Shown: positions 7,158 to 16,503, counted from the first letter of the stretch. The stretch: 64,000 bases of DNA from Bog-756 sp963829235 (GCA_963829235.1 CAWHIF010000004.1:372001-436000); one strand, 5' to 3'. Numbers and translations are program-made. The notes: generated by a model not told the origin, from the letters alone.

Positions 7158-8500
7158 GCGGCATCGGCACCGGCACGGGCCGTGACACCGGTACGGGGAC
7201 GGGACGTGATTCCGACCGGTCGGTGCGGCTGATCCGGACCCTGACCCTGACCATCCTCCTGCAGTGGATGGGGGCCACCGCCCTCATCCCCATGCTGCCG
7301 GTGTACATCCGACATCTGCACGGCTCCGACGCGTTGGCCGGCGTGGTGATGGCCGCGTTCTTCGCCGCCGGCGTGCTCTCGCAGTACCCGGTGGGTCGGT
7401 TGGCCGACCGGATCGGGCGACGTCCCGTCCTGGTCGGCGGTCTCGTCACCTATGCAGTGGCCAGTCTGTCCTTCCTTCTCCCCATCACCGCCGATGCCGC
7501 CATCGCCCTGCGGGCCCTCCAGGGCGTCGGCGCCGGTGCCGCCACAGTCGCCTCCCTGGCCATGATCGCGGGCTCCGTGCCGCTCGAACGCCGCGGACGT
7601 GCCTTCGCCTCCATCTACGCAGGAGAGCTGGCCGGGATGGCCATCGGCCCCCTCGTCGGGAGCATCGTCGGCGTCCGGTACATGGGGGCGATGTTCTTGG
7701 CGTCCGGGCTGCTGTCCTTCGGGGCCTGCTTCCCCGCCCTCCGCATCCGCGAGCCCGCGGACGAGGCCGAACGACGGGCAGCGAGGACGAGGGCCGACGG
7801 CACCATGGTGCCCTTGCGTCGGGTCCGGATCAGACCTCCGATGGTCGGGGCACTGATCTGTGGCGCGACCCTGGGGTTGACCAGTGGCGTCTACGACATC
7901 TGCTGGACACTGCTCCTGCTGTCCCGGGGCGCTTCGGGGCTCGAGATCGGCATCTCGTGGACGCTGTTCGCCGTTCCCTTCGTGCTGGCGGCCAAGCCGA
8001 GTGGCTGGCTCGCCGACCACATGGACCGGCGCAAGCTGGTGGTGGCCGGCATCGGTGCCTCGACCGTCCTCTGCGCCTCGTACCCGTTCATCAGTAGTGT
8101 GCCCGCCCTGGTCCTGCTCGGGGCGTCGGAAGCCATGGGCTTCGCCGCGGCCATGCCGGCCGTCCAGTCCCTGCTCACCGAAGGGTCGGCACCTTCGGAG
8201 GTCGGACGCATCCAGGGCATGTTCGCCACCAGCCAGACTGCCTTCACTGCCGTCGCCGCGGCCGCGGCCGGCGCGGCCTTTGCCATCGCCTCGTGGCTGC
8301 CGTTCGTCACCGCGGCATCGATCGTCACTGTCGGGCTGATCGTGGTGGCGTTCATCTGGAGAACCGTGCCGGGGAGGGTGTCACAGCCCACCCGACCCGA
8401 ATCACTGGTGCCGGTGGCGCCCGGCTCGGCGGTGACGCAGCCAGTGGCGGCGCAGGTGCTCGGGCCGTCACCGGTGGCGGTCAGTGAGGACGTCCGCTAG
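7154..8500 (+). CDS. MFS drug/metabolite efflux transporter
   Basis: 448 aa polytopic membrane protein. The MFS motif A GRLADRIGRRPVLVGG sits between the second and third membrane segments, and the helices fall into two groups of about six around a charged central loop (near residues 200-225). It resembles DHA1-type exporters, consistent with TetR control, but the substrate is unknown. The N terminus (MSGIGTGTGRDTGTGTGRD) is a low-complexity Gly-Thr stretch encoded by imperfect repeats. Start overlaps the tetR stop. Confidence 0.87.
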   Translation: MSGIGTGTGRDTGTGTGRDSDRSVRLIRTLTLTILLQWMGATALIPMLPVYIRHLHGSDALAGVVMAAFFAAGVLSQYPVGRLADRIGRRPVLVGGLVTYAVASLSFLLPITADAAIALRALQGVGAGAATVASLAMIAGSVPLERRGRAFASIYAGELAGMAIGPLVGSIVGVRYMGAMFLASGLLSFGACFPALRIREPADEAERRAARTRADGTMVPLRRVRIRPPMVGALICGATLGLTSGVYDICWTLLLLSRGASGLEIGISWTLFAVPFVLAAKPSGWLADHMDRRKLVVAGIGASTVLCASYPFISSVPALVLLGASEAMGFAAAMPAVQSLLTEGSAPSEVGRIQGMFATSQTAFTAVAAAAAGAAFAIASWLPFVTAASIVTVGLIVVAFIWRTVPGRVSQPTRPESLVPVAPGSAVTQPVAAQVLGPSPVAVSEDVR

Positions 8501-8651
8501 GTGTGGCTGATCGGCCAGGGTGCCAGGAGGCACCGGTAGGGTCAGCGTGTGAGGTTCCTTCGAACCCGTCCGGCTGACTCGTTCAGGCCGATGTTGGCAA
8601 CTCGGCCCGGGTCCGGGTCCGGTTGTCACACCCCCCTGGAAACATCTGGCC

Positions 8652-10297
8652 ATGACCCCGGTGGCCGGTGCAGTGAAGGAGAGTGTGGCGGGCGGCACCG
8701 CTGGTGCTGCCGCTGTCGCCGGTCCTGAAACCGGCCTCGGTGCCCGGTTGGATGCCGCCCGTTCCGCTCTGGCCTCGGTGGTGTCGGACCTCGACCCGGC
8801 CCGGCTGACCGGGGCGGACGCCGCCGGGCTCTATGCGTCCCTGGTCGGCCTCGAGCGCCTGGTGGTGGCGGGCAAGACCCTGTTGGCCCCCCGGATCGAG
8901 GGCTCCGGGGTGTGGCGGGACGGAGGGCACCGCTCGGCCGCGGTGATGCTGGCCTCCTTGGAGGGGGTGGCCACCGGTCAGGCCCAGAACACCCTTGTCA
9001 ACGGGCAGCGCCTCTCACAGTTGCCCGGGACCGAAGCGGCGCTGCGCACCGGGGTGCTCTCGGGACCGAAGGTCACCGAGCTGACCGGGGCCGGCATCCT
9101 CGCCCCCGAACGGGAGCAAGAGCTGCTGGCCGGGGCCGAGGAGGCTCCCCTCCAGGCGGTGCGGGAGCGGTGCCAGCGGTCCCGGGCCACCTCGGGGTCG
9201 GAGGATCCCCGGGCCAGGGTCGTCCGGATCCGAGCGGCCCGGTACTTCTCGTCGTGGACCGACGGTGAGGGGGCCTTTTGCTACCAGGGCCGGGACACCC
9301 TCGACCGGGGGGCCCAGATCCTCTCCCACCTGGACCAGGTGGCCACCCGGCTGCGCCGGACCCGACGGGCGGCCGGTGACGGACAGGACAGTCCCGAGCG
9401 GGCGGTCCGAGCCGACGCCTTCTACGCCCTTCTCACAAGACGCCACCCCGACACCGGGGCACCGCTTTCGCCCCGGCCCCGGCCCACCTCGGCCACCGGC
9501 TCGGCTTCGGAGCCGGATCCCGGGCGCGAAGGGACGGCGACACCGGGGCCGATGCCGACGCCGACGCCGGGGTCGAGGACACCTCCTCCGGAGCCACCGC
9601 CGGGGCCGACGCCGACGCCGGGGCCGAGGACACCACCGGCCGGGACACCGGCGATGCCACCTCCGGCCGGGACACCGGCGATGCCACCGCCACCGGGGAC
9701 ACCACCGATGCCACGGCCCCAACCGGTGGCCGACCACCGGACGACCCGTCCTTGCTCATCGACGGGCCTCCGACCTGTTCGGTGATCGTCCGGGTGGACC
9801 GGGACGCCCTGCTGCGCGGACACACCGAGGGCGACGAGTGCTGCGAGATCGACAACCAGGGGCCGATCCCGGTGGCCATGGCGAGGGACCTGGCCAACGA
9901 CTCGTTCCTCCGCATCGTCTTCCACGAGGCCGGGGACATCCGGGCCGTCTGCCACCTGGGTCGCACCATCAACCAACAGCTGCGGACGGCCCTCGTCTTC
10001 CGGGACAGCACCTGTGTGGTGCCCGGGTGTGGGACCTCCTTCGGGCTCGAGATCGACCACATCGTCCCCTTTGCCGAGGGCGGGCCCACCACCCTCGACA
10101 ATCTGGCCCTGCTCTGCCACCACCACCACTTCCTCAAGACCTATGAGGGCTGGGTCCTCTCCAGCGAGGGGACCGGACCGAAGGGCACACCCCGGTGGCG
10201 ATTCGAACCCCAACCGGCCTTCGGGCAGGAACCGGGCCTCGGGATGGACACCGACGAGGAAAGGGACAAGCGGAAACGGGACAGACGGAACGAGTGA
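8652..10297 (+). pseudogene. DUF222 / HNH endonuclease (13E12-repeat type), split by a frame shift
   Basis: The 5' part, from ATG 8652, is a DUF222 domain (LERLVVAGKTLLAPRI, GHRSAAVMLASLEG, VRIRAARYFSSWTD). The 3' part, readable to 10297 in another frame, carries an HNH nuclease domain: CVVPGCG, LEIDHIVPFAEGG, NLALLCHHHH. These two domains normally form one protein. Between about 9470 and 9540 the reading frame must move to an acidic Gly-Asp-Ala-Thr linker encoded by repeats; one missing base would restore it. It is either a sequence error, a recent inactivation or two separate products. Members are common in actinobacteria, often in many copies; nuclease targets are unknown. Confidence 0.75.
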
Positions 10298-10564
10298 GTC
10301 TGCGCAAATCCGGTGGTGCCGACGGACATTTCGTCGAGATCGAGATCGGGATCGGCTGGGGCGAAGGTACTTGGAGCCCGGCGGGAGTTGCAGACGAGGC
10401 GCAGCCCCGACCCCAAGGAGCAGGCCGCAGTCCGGAAAGATCGATCTGGCTGGCCGCAGATGCCTCCCGGGTTGTGTTGGGCGTTGGGACCGCCGACCAC
10501 GGACGTCGTCGTGATGTCAAGAAGTTGGCCCGCCCGCAGCGGGATCCATCTAGGAATCAGCTCC

Positions 10565-11050
10565 CTAGGGAAGGCCGGCGTGAACCGACGCCCTCCAGCG
10601 ATCCGTGGAGGGCACGGTGCAGATGAGGGAGGCCGCCCGCAACAGCCAATCAATGACCATCCTGTCGTCGGCGCCGGCCGGCACCTGGACAACCAGCCCA
10701 CGCCTCGGGTGGTCCTGGGTGACCCGCCATCCCTCGGGCAGTGGGCATCCGAGGTCCCGGAGCCTCCAGGCCACCCTGGGACCGGACGCATGCTGCAACC
10801 CGACGGTGGTCGGTTTGACCGCGCCGTTGGCGGAGCGCTTTCCGGGCATCCAGGTAACAGTGGGGACGTGATGGGTCGAGCCCCCGAGGAAGGCGAACGG
10901 CCCTGGTGGCGGGGGTTCGTGCTCCTGCTCGATGACCGGCTCGACGTTGATCCATCCCGTCCCCTTGGCCACCACCTCGGCCATCCGGGCCAGGAGTCCA
11001 GGGTCATCGTGGTCGGTGAATTCGAGCTCGAGGGGCCGGCTACGGGTCAT
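10565..11050 (-). CDS. Conserved hypothetical protein
   Basis: 161 aa, soluble, not recognised. It begins MTRSRPLELEFTDHDDPGLLARM and ends with RMVIDWLLRAASLICTVPSTD. No membrane segment or catalytic motif is evident. Its ATG overlaps the stop of the upstream LLM oxidoreductase by four bases (ATGA), so the two are translationally coupled. It may be an accessory to that oxidoreductase, but nothing in the sequence proves it. Confidence 0.65.
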   Translation of the reverse strand: MTRSRPLELEFTDHDDPGLLARMAEVVAKGTGWINVEPVIEQEHEPPPPGPFAFLGGSTHHVPTVTWMPGKRSANGAVKPTTVGLQHASGPRVAWRLRDLGCPLPEGWRVTQDHPRRGLVVQVPAGADDRMVIDWLLRAASLICTVPSTDRWRASVHAGLP

Positions 11051-11937
11051 GTCTGGAGGTCGAGGACGCCGTCGGCCAGTGAGCTGAGCTCGGTCCGCCA
11101 GGAGTCCGGGCTCTCCAGAGGTCGGACCACGAACTTGGAGAAGCCCACCTCGAGAAAGCGCTCCAGCATGGCGCGCAACCCACCGACGCCCACTGGAACG
11201 ACGTCCTCAGGATCGACGCCGCGACGCAAGGCGGCCAGCGCCCGCTTGGTTCTCGGCGACAGGGCGCCACCGGCATAGGCGATCGACACCCCGAAGTGCT
11301 CAGGGGAGATCGAGCGCCCGACCTCGGCGGCCGCCTCGTCGATGACCACCTTCGCCTCGGCCACCTCCGAAGGAGTGCAGGAGGAGGGGAGCCACCCGTC
11401 TGCGAATCGACCGCAACGTCGGAGGGCGGCCGGCACCATCCCTCCGGTCCAGAACTCGAGTGGATCCTGCACCGGGGGTGGGGACACCGTGACCCCTTCG
11501 AAGTCTGCGGCCTCACCATGGTGGGTGACGGTCTCCCCGGACCACAGCCTTCGGAGCACCGGCAGCATCTCGTCCATGACGCGGCCCTTGACACCACCTG
11601 CGACACCTGTGGCCGCGGACTCGGGCTGGCGGGGAACGCCGGGGACGAAAGTCACCAGCAGTCGGCCACCGGAGAGGCGATCCAAACCGGCCAGCTCTTT
11701 GGCCAGACGCACCGGGTTCCTCCCCGGCAGGAGCATGGTGGTGCCCAACTTCAGGTGGTCGTTGTGGGCCGCGGCGAAGGCCAGGCCCACGAGCGGATCA
11801 AGGGCCGGCGCGGTCAAGACCTCCGGCAGCCAGATCGAATCGAACCCGAGCTCATCGATGTGGTCGACCAACCTGGCGAATTCGCCCCCATCGGCGACCG
11901 GCGTCAGCCCCATCCCCACTCCGATGCGGACCTTCAC
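11047..11937 (-). CDS. LLM-class (F420- or flavin-dependent) oxidoreductase
   Basis: 296 aa luciferase-like TIM barrel. Signatures: IGVGMGLTPVADGGEFARLVDHIDELGFDSIWLPEV at the N terminus, KLGTTMLLPGRNPVRLAKELAGLDRLSGGRL, and PLEFWTGGMVPAALRRCGRFADGWLP. In actinobacteria most such proteins use coenzyme F420; substrate unknown. The GTG at 11937 lies at the edge of five 21-bp repeats, each of which also offers an in-frame GTG, so the true N terminus could be 7, 14, 21 or 28 residues longer. Coupled to the hypothetical gene downstream. Confidence 0.82.
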   Translation of the reverse strand: MKVRIGVGMGLTPVADGGEFARLVDHIDELGFDSIWLPEVLTAPALDPLVGLAFAAAHNDHLKLGTTMLLPGRNPVRLAKELAGLDRLSGGRLLVTFVPGVPRQPESAATGVAGGVKGRVMDEMLPVLRRLWSGETVTHHGEAADFEGVTVSPPPVQDPLEFWTGGMVPAALRRCGRFADGWLPSSCTPSEVAEAKVVIDEAAAEVGRSISPEHFGVSIAYAGGALSPRTKRALAALRRGVDPEDVVPVGVGGLRAMLERFLEVGFSKFVVRPLESPDSWRTELSSLADGVLDLQT

Positions 11938-12039
11938 CGCGGATCCCGAAGCTGGCACCGCGGATCTCGGGCCTGGCACCGCGGATCCTGGGCCTGGCAC
12001 CGCGGATCTCGGGCCTGGCACCGCGGATCCCGAAGCCGG
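11935..12039. repeat. Five 21-bp tandem repeats at the LLM gene start
   Basis: Units of 21 bp begin CACCGCGGATC and alternate between CCGAAGC and TCGGGCC variants. On the minus strand each unit ends in GTG in the reading frame of the LLM gene, so copy number changes either the leader length or the N terminus in 7-residue steps (Pro/Ala/Gly/Ser-rich). No spacer structure. Confidence 0.85.
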
Positions 12040-12061
12040 TGCGGACGCAACGGGCGGGATC

Positions 12062-12754
12062 TCATACCGGTCCCAATGGATCCCCGTCGAACCGGTCGAC
12101 GGTGGCGAACGCCTCGACCGGCTGTCGCCGCAGCCTGGTGGGCTGGTGCACCGGCCGGCCCAGGGCCAGCACGGCGGCCACCGATACCGAATCGGGAATC
12201 CCGAGCAGCTCTTTGACCGACTCCTCCTCGCGCACCAGCATGGTCGTCATCACGCCGGCCAGTCCTTCGTCGCGGGCGGCCAACAGGATGCTCCACGCGA
12301 ACGGATAGATGGACGCTCCGCCCACCATCGTGTAGTGGTCGACGTCACGATCGACGGTGGCCAGGCCGGCCAGATCGGCCAGCAGCACCAACATGACCGG
12401 GACCTGGTCGAAATGCTCGGCAAAGCCGCCCGGTCCATCGGCTGCCGAACGGGCGATGGCCGGGGCGCCGGCCACCGCCCGCCGCTCCAGCTCGCGGTCG
12501 GTGATCGCCGCCCACGGGGTAAGCCCCGCCCCGGCCTGGGCCAGGTACTCATACCATCCCGGAAGGTAGGCGTCCCGCAGGGCCCGGCGAAGTCGTCCGT
12601 CCTTGACGACGATCACCCGCCATGCCTGGCGGTTCCCGCCGTTGGGCGCGAATCGGGCTGCGTCCAGCAGGCGGTACACGGTCTCGTCTGGGACCTCGGC
12701 ATCGACGAAGTCGCGCACGGCCCCGGTTGTCCGGAGGGTTTCGATGAGTTCCAC
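12062..12754 (-). CDS. Nitroreductase-family protein
   Basis: 230 aa FMN-dependent fold. The N-terminal nitroreductase signature is IETLRTTGAVRDFVDAEVPDETVYRLLDAARFAPNGGNRQAWRVIVV, with Arg and the SxxN-like PNGGNRQ that bind FMN; SIYPFAWSILLAARDEGLAGVMTT is the usual dimer-interface helix, and the C-terminal LALGRP motif is present. It probably reduces a nitro, quinone or enone substrate with NAD(P)H. I start at GTG 12754, where the domain begins, preceded by GAGGGC. Head-to-tail with the peroxiredoxin and LLM genes, suggesting a redox cluster. Confidence 0.85.
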   Translation of the reverse strand: MELIETLRTTGAVRDFVDAEVPDETVYRLLDAARFAPNGGNRQAWRVIVVKDGRLRRALRDAYLPGWYEYLAQAGAGLTPWAAITDRELERRAVAGAPAIARSAADGPGGFAEHFDQVPVMLVLLADLAGLATVDRDVDHYTMVGGASIYPFAWSILLAARDEGLAGVMTTMLVREEESVKELLGIPDSVSVAAVLALGRPVHQPTRLRRQPVEAFATVDRFDGDPLGPV

Positions 12755-12804
12755 GCCCTCGACGGTAGCGGCGGAACGGACCTGTCGTGCCAGGACCCTG
12801 CCGG

Positions 12805-13287
12805 TTAGAGCACCGCCAGGACGGCATCGGCGGCGCTCACGCTCAGACCCGGCCCGGGCTCGACGTTGAGCGTGGTCACCACTCCGTCCTCGATGACCAT
12901 GGCGTAACGCTGCGACCGGGTACCCAATCCGAAGCCGCTGCCGTCCATCTCCAGCCCGACGGCCTTGGTGAACTCGCCGTTGCCGTCGGCCAGCATCACC
13001 ACCAGATCGCCGACGTGCTGGTCCTCGGCCCACGCGGCCATCACGAAGGGATCGTTGACCGAGATGCAGGCCACAGTGTCGACCCCTTTGGCCTGCAGAT
13101 CGTCATGCCGGATGACGTAGCTGGGCAGGTGGTAGTCCGAACAGGTCGGCGTGAACGCGCCAGGCACGGCGAAGAGCACCACCTTGCCGGAACCGAGGAC
13201 TTCGCCCGTCTGCACGTGCACCGGACCATCAGGGCCGGACGTCATCACTTTGATATCGGGAATCTTGTCGCCGACGGCGATGCTCAT
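12805..13287 (-). CDS. Peroxiredoxin (Prx5-like)
   Basis: 160 aa. The peroxidatic site PGAFTPTCS near residues 45-53 is the Prx5 subfamily motif, and the C-terminal SQRYAMVIEDGVV also matches. It reduces hydroperoxides in the cytoplasm using a thiol partner. Two ATGs are close together; 13287 is preferred because GAGGAG lies about eight bases upstream, while 13293 would be only two bases from it. Its leader is an array of 17-bp tandem repeats, which is unusual for an antioxidant gene. Confidence 0.9.
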   Translation of the reverse strand: MSIAVGDKIPDIKVMTSGPDGPVHVQTGEVLGSGKVVLFAVPGAFTPTCSDYHLPSYVIRHDDLQAKGVDTVACISVNDPFVMAAWAEDQHVGDLVVMLADGNGEFTKAVGLEMDGSGFGLGTRSQRYAMVIEDGVVTTLNVEPGPGLSVSAADAVLAVL

Positions 13288-13308
13288 GGTCATTCTCCTC
13301 GTTGTAGC

Positions 13309-13472
13309 TGCTGGCTCCGTGGTACTGCTGGCTCCGTGGTACTGCATCTCGGGTTGGTACTTGTCTGAGGTTGGTACTCGTCTGAGGTTGGTACTCGTCT
13401 GAGGTTGGTACTCGTCTGAGGGTTGGTACTCGTCTGAGGTTGCTACTCGTCTGAGGGTGGTACTGCATCTCA
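13309..13472. repeat. 17-bp tandem repeats in the peroxiredoxin leader
   Basis: About nine units: two GCTGGCTCCGTGGTACT, then six or seven of the form GTTGGTACTCGTCTGAG with single-base variants or insertions. The array begins about 20 bp upstream of the peroxiredoxin start (minus strand). The constant 17-bp period without spacers marks a minisatellite. Confidence 0.9.
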
Positions 13473-13559
13473 CGCCGGATCCCATGCCAGGCCTGGAAGC
13501 GACCTCGTCGGATCGGGGCCGCGCCAGCTTACGATGCGGCGCCAGCTTACGGTTCGAGG

Positions 13560-14987
13560 TCATGCTGTCGTCCAAGGGTCACCGTTGGTGGCCCCTCGCT
13601 GGCTGGCGCTCACCTCTACCGAAACCCGTACGAAGCGATCGTACCGCACGCGAATGTCGGCCACGTCGTTCTCCTCGGGCACCTCCGCCTCCGCACCGCG
13701 CAGGATCATCTCCGCCTGGCGGGTCAGGACCGCCCGCTGACGCTCGCTGGTGGTGTTCTCCGCGATGCGGGACAGGGCGTCGATCATCCTGATGATCACC
13801 GCCGGCATGGACCGACCCGCCTGGCGGACCTTGTCGAACGCCCGGTTCACCATCCGCCCATAGCTCGGGTCGGACTCGATGAGACGGATCTTCCCGCTAC
13901 GGCCCCGGTACACGCCTTCGTCGAGCGACCGGGCCGAGATCTCCGACAGGCCGGCCGAGAGCCAATCGATGCAGGTGAGCGCGGTGAAGGTGTCGTTGAC
14001 GGCAGGCGACAGGGCCCGAATGGCGATCTCCACCAGTTGGTCGATGGCGAACACCGGATCCTGGGTGAGGGTGCGATGGGGACCGGTCACGTGCGCCTTG
14101 TCCAGAGCGGCCGCCACCTGACCGGCCGCACCGGCGGGCCAGACGTTGGCCAGCGGGCGATTGGCCACGATGAAGTGGCCGGGCCGGTGGGCCAGTCGGA
14201 TCACCGCGTCCAGATTCTCGGCGATGTCGACCAGCTGACTGTAACTGACGAACTGGAGATAGCCGCTGTGCTCGGCGGTGACCTCGGCCCCCCGGACGTT
14301 CAATTTCTCGAGGAGGTCGGCGGTGACGGCCGACGACTGCTCGCCGTCGATCGCACCCTGGCGGACCGGGAACTCGGCGTCGATCGCCCGATCGAGGTCA
14401 CGGGCGATGCTGGCGATGACCTCGGGGAGCTGGATCGACTTGGCGATGTGATGGATGAAGTAGACGAGGACGGCTACATCCACCAGCAGCAGCGCCTCGG
14501 ACACCGTGATCGACAGATGGGGGACGAAGGCGCTCCCGGGGCTGCTGATGGAGCCGAGCACCAGCACCGAGTAGACGAAGGTCCCCACGAAGACCCCGAG
14601 CGTCAGTTGGTTGCCCGGATCACGGATGAAGTTCCGGAGCATCCGGGGCCCGAACTGCTGCGAGGCGAGGGTCAGGGCCAGGATGGTGATCGAGAACACC
14701 ACCCCGACGGTGGTGATGATCGCGGCGGCGATGGCGATCAGAACCTGCCGGCCGGCGTCGGCGCTACCGGTCCTGACCCACGTGGGCAGGCTCAGGTGGC
14801 GATGGTAGGCAGCCAGATCGATCTCGAAAGTGACCACGAACAGGACCACGGCCACCACGATGAGCAGGGTGGGCACCACCCAGAAGGTCGTCCGCAGGGC
14901 CTCCCACCGCCAACTGGGCAGCCGCAATTGCCCGTCGTGGCCCTCAGGCATCCGGCCGCCCGCGTTCGCATTCTCTGGTTCGGTCAC
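13560..14987 (-). CDS. DUF2254 integral membrane protein
   Basis: 475 aa. Four membrane segments lie in the first 180 residues (WVVPTLLIVVAVVLFVV, VLIAIAAAIITTVGVVFSIT, LGVFVGTFVYSVLVLG, LLLVDVAVLVYFIHHIA), followed by a long soluble domain with SPAVNDTFTALTCIDWLS, a DUF2254 hallmark. It acts at the cytoplasmic membrane; function unknown to me. The motif between segments 2 and 3 (LTLASQQFGPRMLRNF) is also typical. It is transcribed toward the peroxiredoxin, separated from it by the minisatellite. Confidence 0.85.
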   Translation of the reverse strand: MTEPENANAGGRMPEGHDGQLRLPSWRWEALRTTFWVVPTLLIVVAVVLFVVTFEIDLAAYHRHLSLPTWVRTGSADAGRQVLIAIAAAIITTVGVVFSITILALTLASQQFGPRMLRNFIRDPGNQLTLGVFVGTFVYSVLVLGSISSPGSAFVPHLSITVSEALLLVDVAVLVYFIHHIAKSIQLPEVIASIARDLDRAIDAEFPVRQGAIDGEQSSAVTADLLEKLNVRGAEVTAEHSGYLQFVSYSQLVDIAENLDAVIRLAHRPGHFIVANRPLANVWPAGAAGQVAAALDKAHVTGPHRTLTQDPVFAIDQLVEIAIRALSPAVNDTFTALTCIDWLSAGLSEISARSLDEGVYRGRSGKIRLIESDPSYGRMVNRAFDKVRQAGRSMPAVIIRMIDALSRIAENTTSERQRAVLTRQAEMILRGAEAEVPEENDVADIRVRYDRFVRVSVEVSASQRGATNGDPWTTA

Positions 14988-15105
14988 CGCGCTCCTCCGC
15001 AGGGAGCGGCCACAGGCGACCGTCCCGTGCCGACCAGACTTCCCGGCGCTCCGCTTCCAGCGTAGCCCGCGGGCAAACGGGCCCCGCCCCCGACCGGCGC
15101 GCCGA

Positions 15106-15549
15106 TCAACCTCCTGACCGGTCGCCTTCCATCACCTCGGCCAGCCACGACGGCATCCGCACCGGGCGCCCATCGGGATCGACGGCGGCGTGGACGGTCA
15201 CCGCCGTGGCGCGGGTCTGCCCCGCCACTTGGAGCAGGTACCCCACCTGAAAGGTGGTCCGGGTCAGTTCGTCTGCGGCTACGTAGATGTCCACCGCGTC
15301 GTCGAAGTACAGGGGGCGTCGGTAGCGCACGAACAGCTCGAGTACGGCGAAGTCGATACCGCTTCTCCTCACCTCGTCGTAGGGGAATCCGGCATGCCGT
15401 AGCAACGACGCCCGGGCCTCCTCGAGATAGGGGACGTAGGCACTGTGGTGGATGATCCCCATGGCATCCGTCTCGGCGAACCGAGGCCGGATGCGATGCA
15501 CGAACGAGTAGTCGGCGGGATCGGTGGAGGGGGTCAGAGAGAGGCGCAC
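15106..15549 (-). CDS. Acyl-CoA thioesterase (4HBT/YbgC-like)
   Basis: 147 aa hotdog-fold protein. The catalytic segment RFAETDAMGIIHHSAYVPYLEEAR contains the conserved Asp and the HxxY region of 4-hydroxybenzoyl-CoA thioesterase-type enzymes. Probable reaction: hydrolysis of an acyl-CoA thioester. It ends 118 bp before the DUF2254 start and begins 15 bp after the stop of the CrtC-like gene, so it belongs to the minus-strand series VOC, CrtC-like, thioesterase. Confidence 0.85.
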   Translation of the reverse strand: MRLSLTPSTDPADYSFVHRIRPRFAETDAMGIIHHSAYVPYLEEARASLLRHAGFPYDEVRRSGIDFAVLELFVRYRRPLYFDDAVDIYVAADELTRTTFQVGYLLQVAGQTRATAVTVHAAVDPDGRPVRMPSWLAEVMEGDRSGG

Positions 15550-15564
15550 ATCGGGACGCTACCG

Positions 15565-16503
15565 TCAGGTTCCGGGCGGAGTGGGCTGGTTCCACTCGAT
15601 CCAACCGGTGCCGCGGCGACCGTCGTCGGCGACGAACCGGGCTGCCGCCCGGGGAAAGCGACTGGTCCGGCCGTCTGGAGCGGTGAGCAGAACCGGTCCG
15701 AAGGCGATGGGACGGATGTCGAGCTCGAGCCCACCCGGTTCGACCACGGCCCGACCGTGCACGGGCAGTCCTTCGTCCCCGAGCTCCTCGGACATGTCGA
15801 GTGTCCCCACCGGGTGCACCAGCCCGTCGGGCGGCTGCACGTAGCCGAGAGGGATCCGTTGACCGGGTATCCGAATGTCGGCGAAATGGACCCTGGTGCC
15901 GTCATCCAACCTGGCCGCCGCCCAGCACCAGCCGAACGCCCACCAGTCCCGCACCCCCCATGAATGGTCACGCTGGCCGTGTGCCTCGACGGCCATCCGC
16001 TCACCGTCCACAGTGACCTCGCCGGAGACGAGGCATGGGATCTCGTAGCGGGTTGTTACCTGGTAATGGTAGGGAACACCGTCCGTGGTCCAGGTCAGGT
16101 CGAGGCCCACGGTCGTCGGGGATCCTGCATCTCCCCGGTACATCGCCGCCGGGTCGCGATGCACCGCCCCCGGGGCGGTACCGGCCACGGTCATCGCCGT
16201 CAGCGGTTGATCGACGGTGCCGGTCACATCGAAGCCGTCCGCCTCGATGCCCAACCCGGTTCCTGCGGCCACGGGGAGATCGAAGGCCACCGACGAGATC
16301 AGGGGTCGGTCGGCGCCCACGATCATCGTGGTCCACCAGGTCACACCCAGGTTGGGATAGAGGCCGATCCGGGCGTAGCCGGCCAGGGCCCCGTCCTCGG
16401 CCACGAAGTCGAGGTAGTAGGACTCGTTCCACAGGGGTTCGTCCCCGGGCCGGTGTCGTTGCTCGTCGGCGCGGTCGACCAGGTGGTCATCGGAGTCGGG
16501 CAC
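15565..16503 (-). CDS. CrtC/lipocalin-like hypothetical protein (DUF7064-type)
   Basis: 312 aa, soluble, rich in beta strands. Motifs include PLWNESYYLDFV, GYARIGLYPNLG, GEVTVDGERMAVEAHGQRDHSWGVRDWW and HFADIRIPGQ. The HGQRDHSWGxRDW block is shared with hydroxyneurosporene-dehydratase-like proteins and with uncharacterised mycobacterial proteins next to lipid genes. Such proteins may bind or hydrate a polyisoprenoid or lipid, but the function here is unknown. Tightly spaced with the VOC gene (9 bp) and the thioesterase (15 bp). Confidence 0.65.
   Translation of the reverse strand: MPDSDDHLVDRADEQRHRPGDEPLWNESYYLDFVAEDGALAGYARIGLYPNLGVTWWTTMIVGADRPLISSVAFDLPVAAGTGLGIEADGFDVTGTVDQPLTAMTVAGTAPGAVHRDPAAMYRGDAGSPTTVGLDLTWTTDGVPYHYQVTTRYEIPCLVSGEVTVDGERMAVEAHGQRDHSWGVRDWWAFGWCWAAARLDDGTRVHFADIRIPGQRIPLGYVQPPDGLVHPVGTLDMSEELGDEGLPVHGRAVVEPGGLELDIRPIAFGPVLLTAPDGRTSRFPRAAARFVADDGRRGTGWIEWNQPTPPGT

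Noticed and set aside
9430..9760. Programmed frameshift in the DUF222-HNH gene
   Set aside because: No slippery heptamer or downstream pseudoknot was evident; error or mutation is more economical.
13309..13472. Possible CRISPR array
   Set aside because: Units are contiguous with no unique spacers and there are no cas genes.
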